Position numbers and translations under genes: made by a program. From Pseudomonas sp. NKUCC02_KPG (GTDB lineage: Bacteria > Pseudomonadota > Gammaproteobacteria > Pseudomonadales > Pseudomonadaceae), in assembly GCF_019345465.1 (NCBI RefSeq), contig NZ_JAHKRC010000014.1, forward strand, positions 62,001-126,000: a stretch of 64,000 bases of DNA. Direction: 5' to 3'. The first letter of the stretch is position 1. The number at the start of each line of letters is the position of its first letter. Under the pieces are notes generated by a model that saw only the letters and a program-made list of their open reading frames with translations, made no database searches and was not told the origin of the DNA. Positions 61,276-64,000 of this stretch are shown here, in pieces.

Positions 61276-62604
61276 TCAGTTCAGCAGCGAGCCCCGCAAC
61301 GAGTGCGGCTGGGCAGCATCGATGTGCACATCGGCGAATTGCCCGATCAACTGCGGGTTGTCACAGCGGAAGTTGACGATCCGGTTGTTCTCGGTGCGGC
61401 CCTGCAGTTCACCAGGGTCTTTTTTCGAGTAGTCGGTCACCAGAATCCGCTGGATGGAACCCACCATTTGGCGGCTGATCTCAAAACCCTGCTGGTTGAG
61501 GCGATGTTGCAGCGCGTTCAGACGCTCCTTCTTGCGCTCTTCCGGCGTGTCGTCTGTCAGGTCTGCTGCCGGGGTGCCCGGGCGCTGGCTGTACACAAAG
61601 GAGTAGGAGAAGTCGAAACCTACGTCTTCGATCAGCTTCATGGTTTGTTCGAAGTCTTTTTCGGTCTCGCCCGGGAAGCCAACAATAAAGTCGGAACTGA
61701 TGCAGATACCCGGTACGGCAGCGCGCAGTTTGCGCAGCTTGGACTTGTATTCCAGTGCCGTGTGGTTGCGCTTCATGGCCGACAGGATGCGGTCAGAGCC
61801 CGATTGCACCGGCAAGTGCAGGTGTTTGACCAGCTCCGGGACTTCGGCGTGGGCCTGGATCAGGCTGTCGGAGAACTCCAGCGGGTGGGAGGTGGTGTAG
61901 CGAATGCGCTCGATCCCGTCGATCGCGGCAACCACGCGAATCAGTTCGGCAAGATCGGCCAAGCGGCCGCCCTCGGTCAGGCCGCGGTAGCCGTTGACGT
62001 TCTGGCCGAGCAGGGTCACTTCACGTACGCCGTTTTCGGCCAGGTGAATCACCTCGGCCAGCACGTCATCGAACGGGCGGCTGACTTCTTCGCCGCGGGT
62101 ATAAGGCACCACGCAGAATGTGCAGTATTTGCTGCAACCTTCCATGACCGAGACGTAGGCGCTTGGGCCGTCGATGCGCGGTTCTGGCAGATGGTCGAAC
62201 TTCTCGATCTCGGGGAACGACACGTCGACCTGCGGCAGCTTGGTGATGCGCGCAGCGTCGATCATTTCTGGCAGGCGATGCAGGGTTTGCGGGCCAAATA
62301 CCACATCCACGTAAGGGGCGCGATCGCGAATCGCCGCACCTTCCTGGCTGGCAACACAGCCGCCCACGGCAATCACCATGTCGGGGTTGGCCAGTTTCAA
62401 TTCACGCCAGCGACCCAGTTGCGAGTACACGCGGTCTTGGGCGCGTTCACGGATCGAACAGGTATTAAGCAGGATGACATCAGCGTCTTCGGCGCGCGCT
62501 GTGACTTCCAGGGCCTGATGTTCACCCAGCAGGTCGACCATGCGCGAGCTGTCGTACTCATTCATCTGGCAACCGTGGGTTTCGATGTAAAGCTTCTTGG
62601 CCAT
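61276..62604 (-). CDS. miaB: tRNA-2-methylthio-N6-isopentenyladenosine37 synthase
   Basis: This 442-residue radical-SAM methylthiotransferase modifies A37. It has the MTTase domain (ETHGCQMNEYDSSRM, NTCSIRERAQDRVYSQLGRW), a radical-SAM CSKYCTFCVVPYTRGEEVSR cluster site and a C-terminal TRAM domain. A TATAAT (minus strand, 62637-62642) lies upstream. The start is ATG 62604. Confidence 0.97.
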   Translation of the reverse strand: MAKKLYIETHGCQMNEYDSSRMVDLLGEHQALEVTARAEDADVILLNTCSIRERAQDRVYSQLGRWRELKLANPDMVIAVGGCVASQEGAAIRDRAPYVDVVFGPQTLHRLPEMIDAARITKLPQVDVSFPEIEKFDHLPEPRIDGPSAYVSVMEGCSKYCTFCVVPYTRGEEVSRPFDDVLAEVIHLAENGVREVTLLGQNVNGYRGLTEGGRLADLAELIRVVAAIDGIERIRYTTSHPLEFSDSLIQAHAEVPELVKHLHLPVQSGSDRILSAMKRNHTALEYKSKLRKLRAAVPGICISSDFIVGFPGETEKDFEQTMKLIEDVGFDFSYSFVYSQRPGTPAADLTDDTPEERKKERLNALQHRLNQQGFEISRQMVGSIQRILVTDYSKKDPGELQGRTENNRIVNFRCDNPQLIGQFADVHIDAAQPHSLRGSLLN

Positions 62605-62687
62605 GGGTGTTCATCAAGTGATTCAAAGAACCGCGCATTATAGGGGTCATGGCCGTTGCTTCCTAGCGTTGTGCGTCTGACGGCTAT

Positions 62688-62695
62688 GCTATAGT
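62688..62695 (+). promoter_or_regulatory. Extended -10 promoter (TGCTATAGT) of the DUF1820 gene
   Basis: TGC-TATAGT with its TG extension lies 42 bases before the ATG at 62737; the -35 region is weak. It faces the divergent miaB promoter. Confidence 0.5.
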
Positions 62696-62736
62696 TCGCG
62701 CCCTCTTTTATACCTCCAGATGCTTACCCGCCCACC

Positions 62737-63063
62737 ATGACCAAACGTGAAGCTCCAATCTACAAGGTGATTTTCCTTAACCAGGGCCAGGTGTTCGAAA
62801 TGTACGCCAAGCAGATCTATCAAAGTGATCTGTGGGGTTTCCTGGAAGTTGAGGAATTCGTCTTCGGTGAGCGCACGCAAATGGTCGTCGACCCGAGTGA
62901 AGAAAAACTCAAGGCCCAGTTCGAAGGTGTGGTGCGCAGTTTTGTGCCGATGCACTCGATTGTGCGTATCGACGAGGTTGAGCGCTTGGGCACTCCCAAA
63001 ATCAGCGAAGCCCGTGGTGTGAGCAACGTGATGCCGTTTCCGTTTCCGATGCCGGAAAAGTAA
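62737..63063 (+). CDS. DUF1820 family protein
   Basis: This 108-residue protein reads YKVIFLNQGQVFEMYAKQIYQSDLWGFLEVEEFVFGERTQMVVDPSEEKLKAQFEGVVRSFVPMHSIVRIDEVERLG and matches the DUF1820 family, small proteins with an N-terminal beta-rich domain found in gammaproteobacteria. No function is established. It is divergent from miaB. Confidence 0.9.
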   Translation: MTKREAPIYKVIFLNQGQVFEMYAKQIYQSDLWGFLEVEEFVFGERTQMVVDPSEEKLKAQFEGVVRSFVPMHSIVRIDEVERLGTPKISEARGVSNVMPFPFPMPEK

Positions 63064-63138
63064 GGCCGTTTATTCTGTCGGGAATCGTCTGCCGGGATGG
63101 GCTAAGGCTGCGACTGCAGGCTTTGTGCTGGCCTTGAT

Positions 63139-63687
63139 TTAAGGCAGCGGCGAAAACGGCGAGCGGGCATCGGTCGATTGCAGTTCCTGCAAGTACTTGC
63201 GGAAAATCTGCCCCAGGATCTGGGTGGCGGTTTCCAGCTGGTCGCGAGGCATTTGCTCGGCTACCAGGTCGGCAGTGTCCAGTGCGTCTTCGGCGCCGTT
63301 GACCGCGGCCATCTTCAGCACGATATACGCCTGGATGTTATTGGCCGGTACACCTTCGCCCTTGAAGAACATGGTGCCGAGCTGGAATTGAGCCATGGCG
63401 TGACCTTGCAGCGACGCTTGCTCGAAATAGCTCAATGCCTGATTAAGATCGCGAGGGGTGTTTTTACCGTCGTAATAGAACTCGCCTAACTCGTATTCGG
63501 CTTCTGCATCCCCGGCTTTTGCCGCTTCAACGCATGCCGCAAGCGCCTCGGCGAGGTCTTCAGGCTGAGTATTGAGGGTGCAGCGACCCATCGCTGGGAT
63601 CAACAACGAGTTACCGCCTGCCTGGACAAGCAGCGGTTGTAGGAGCAACAGGCAGCCCAGTGCAAGGGCGCGGCCGGTGCGGTTCAT
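63139..63687 (-). CDS. Sel1-repeat protein, exported
   Basis: This 182-residue protein has a signal peptide (MNRTGRALALGCLLLLQPLLVQA) and two Sel1-like TPR repeats (AEAEYELGEFYYDGKNTPRDLNQALSYFEQASLQGHAMAQFQLGTMFFKGEGVPANNIQAYIVLKMAAVNGAEDAL). Such repeats mediate protein contacts. Start ATG 63687 fits the signal. Target unknown. Confidence 0.88.
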   Translation of the reverse strand: MNRTGRALALGCLLLLQPLLVQAGGNSLLIPAMGRCTLNTQPEDLAEALAACVEAAKAGDAEAEYELGEFYYDGKNTPRDLNQALSYFEQASLQGHAMAQFQLGTMFFKGEGVPANNIQAYIVLKMAAVNGAEDALDTADLVAEQMPRDQLETATQILGQIFRKYLQELQSTDARSPFSPLP

Positions 63688-63870
63688 GGGAATCGACGTA
63701 CCTCTGAAAGGCGGGTTAACCCGACCGTGGGATGTGTAGGCGCGCATTATGAAATAAGCAGAGGCAACCTTACAAAGTCTTTACTCGTTTTTCTGCTGCG
63801 TGACCGCGATATCCATTGATTTAAGACGATTTTGGACGGGCGGGGTAAAAGATCAGGCCATTACGGGCAT

Positions 63871-63906
63871 AAAAAAACGGCAAGGGCATCAACCCTTGCC
63901 GTTTTT
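63871..63906. terminator. Bidirectional intrinsic terminator after hemL
   Basis: A run of seven A, then CGGCAAGGG-catcaa-CCCTTGCCG and a run of five T forms a 9-bp stem with a T-tract on both strands, 5 bases after the hemL stop. The interval 63688-63870 shows no other gene. Confidence 0.9.
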
Positions 63907-63911
63907 GTGGA

Positions 63912-64000
63912 TCACTTCAGTGCGGCAAATGCACGCTCTGCAGCATCCAGGGTCAGTTGCAGCTCGGTCTCGCCGTGGGCGATCGAGGTGAAACCGGCTT
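63912..64000 (-). CDS. hemL: Glutamate-1-semialdehyde 2,1-aminomutase, last 29 residues (cut by window edge)
   Basis: The minus strand ends in AGFTSIAHGETELQLTLDAAERAFAALK and stop. This matches the C-terminus of HemL, which converts glutamate semialdehyde to 5-aminolevulinate for tetrapyrroles. The identity also agrees with hemL being near this gene set in PAO1. Nearly all of the gene lies outside the window. Confidence 0.75.
   Translation of the reverse strand, partial: AGFTSIAHGETELQLTLDAAERAFAALK

Noticed and set aside
62637..62642. TATAAT upstream of miaB as a full promoter
   Set aside because: No acceptable -35 hexamer at 16-18 bp was found, so it is only mentioned in the miaB entry.
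61270..62643. 457-codon plus-strand frame over miaB
   Set aside because: Antisense of miaB, which has all cluster motifs.
1..64000. tRNA, rRNA, insertion sequence, prophage or riboswitch
   Set aside because: No cloverleaf, transposase, integrase or recognised aptamer was found on reading; a covariance-model search would be needed to exclude small RNAs.

Overview
The window is about 64 kb of a Pseudomonas chromosome, probably from the P. fluorescens lineage. The reasons are the GC-rich codon use, the order dxs-ispA-xseB ... ppa ... eutBC ... mpl-ubiX ... lrgAB ... proA-nadD-rsfS-rlmH-mrdA-rodA ... rlpA-dacA-ybeD-lipB-lipA ... holA-lptE-leuS ... lnt-corC-ybeY-ybeZ-miaB ... hemL (the order I recall from P. 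aeruginosa PAO1, not checked here), and inverted pairs of REP sequences of the type common in fluorescent pseudomonads. dxs (left edge) and hemL (right edge) are cut by the window.

Layout. 1-2554: isoprenoid genes dxs, ispA and xseB on the minus strand. 2683-16939: an accessory catabolic island of eleven genes between xseB and a repressor/ppa block. It holds an SDR and a compact sigma54 activator (minus strand), a LysR regulator, an operon of thiolase, acyl-CoA ligase, two PCC/DUF296 proteins and an OprD-type porin, and a second operon of a Tat-exported TRAP binding protein, a fused DctQM permease, a second SDR and a D-lactate dehydrogenase. Both operons have a textbook -24/-12 promoter (GG-N10-GC) preceded by related GACA-NN-TGTC palindromes, so they look like one sigma54 regulon controlled by the activator encoded beside them. 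The substrate is unknown. The gene content fits uptake and CoA-dependent thiolytic cleavage of a hydroxy or keto acid.

17197-20253: a LexA-like repressor that has lost the usual catalytic serine, ppa, mtfA and a DedA membrane protein. 20554-28205: the ethanolamine block (eutB, eutC, permease eat, aldehyde dehydrogenase exaC, activator eatR), with two nearly identical sigma54 promoters on the minus strand and a candidate activator site. 28353-36985: mpl, ubiX, a small lipoprotein, an NAD-binding epimerase-like protein, a MORN-repeat/caspase-like lipoprotein, lrgAB, a LON-domain protein, a DedA-PAP2 fusion and a 3-methyladenine glycosylase.

37162-49569: proline, NAD, ribosome-silencing and elongasome genes (proA, nadD, rsfS, rlmH, mrdA, rodA, a lytic transglycosylase, rlpA, dacA), then lipoate synthesis (ybeD, lipB, lipA) and an LD-carboxypeptidase. 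49673-63687: a second lytic transglycosylase, arfA (small, with an intragenic terminator), holA, lptE, leuS, a small Lys-Ala-repeat protein, a YdcF-type protein, lnt, corC, ybeY, ybeZ, miaB, a DUF1820 protein and a Sel1-repeat protein. No tRNA, rRNA, insertion sequence, prophage or CRISPR array was recognised.

The part most worth following is the catabolic island: two sigma54 promoters, shared operators, an activator without a sensor domain and with a GAFSGA loop, and a translationally coupled thiolase/ligase/PCC/PCC module.
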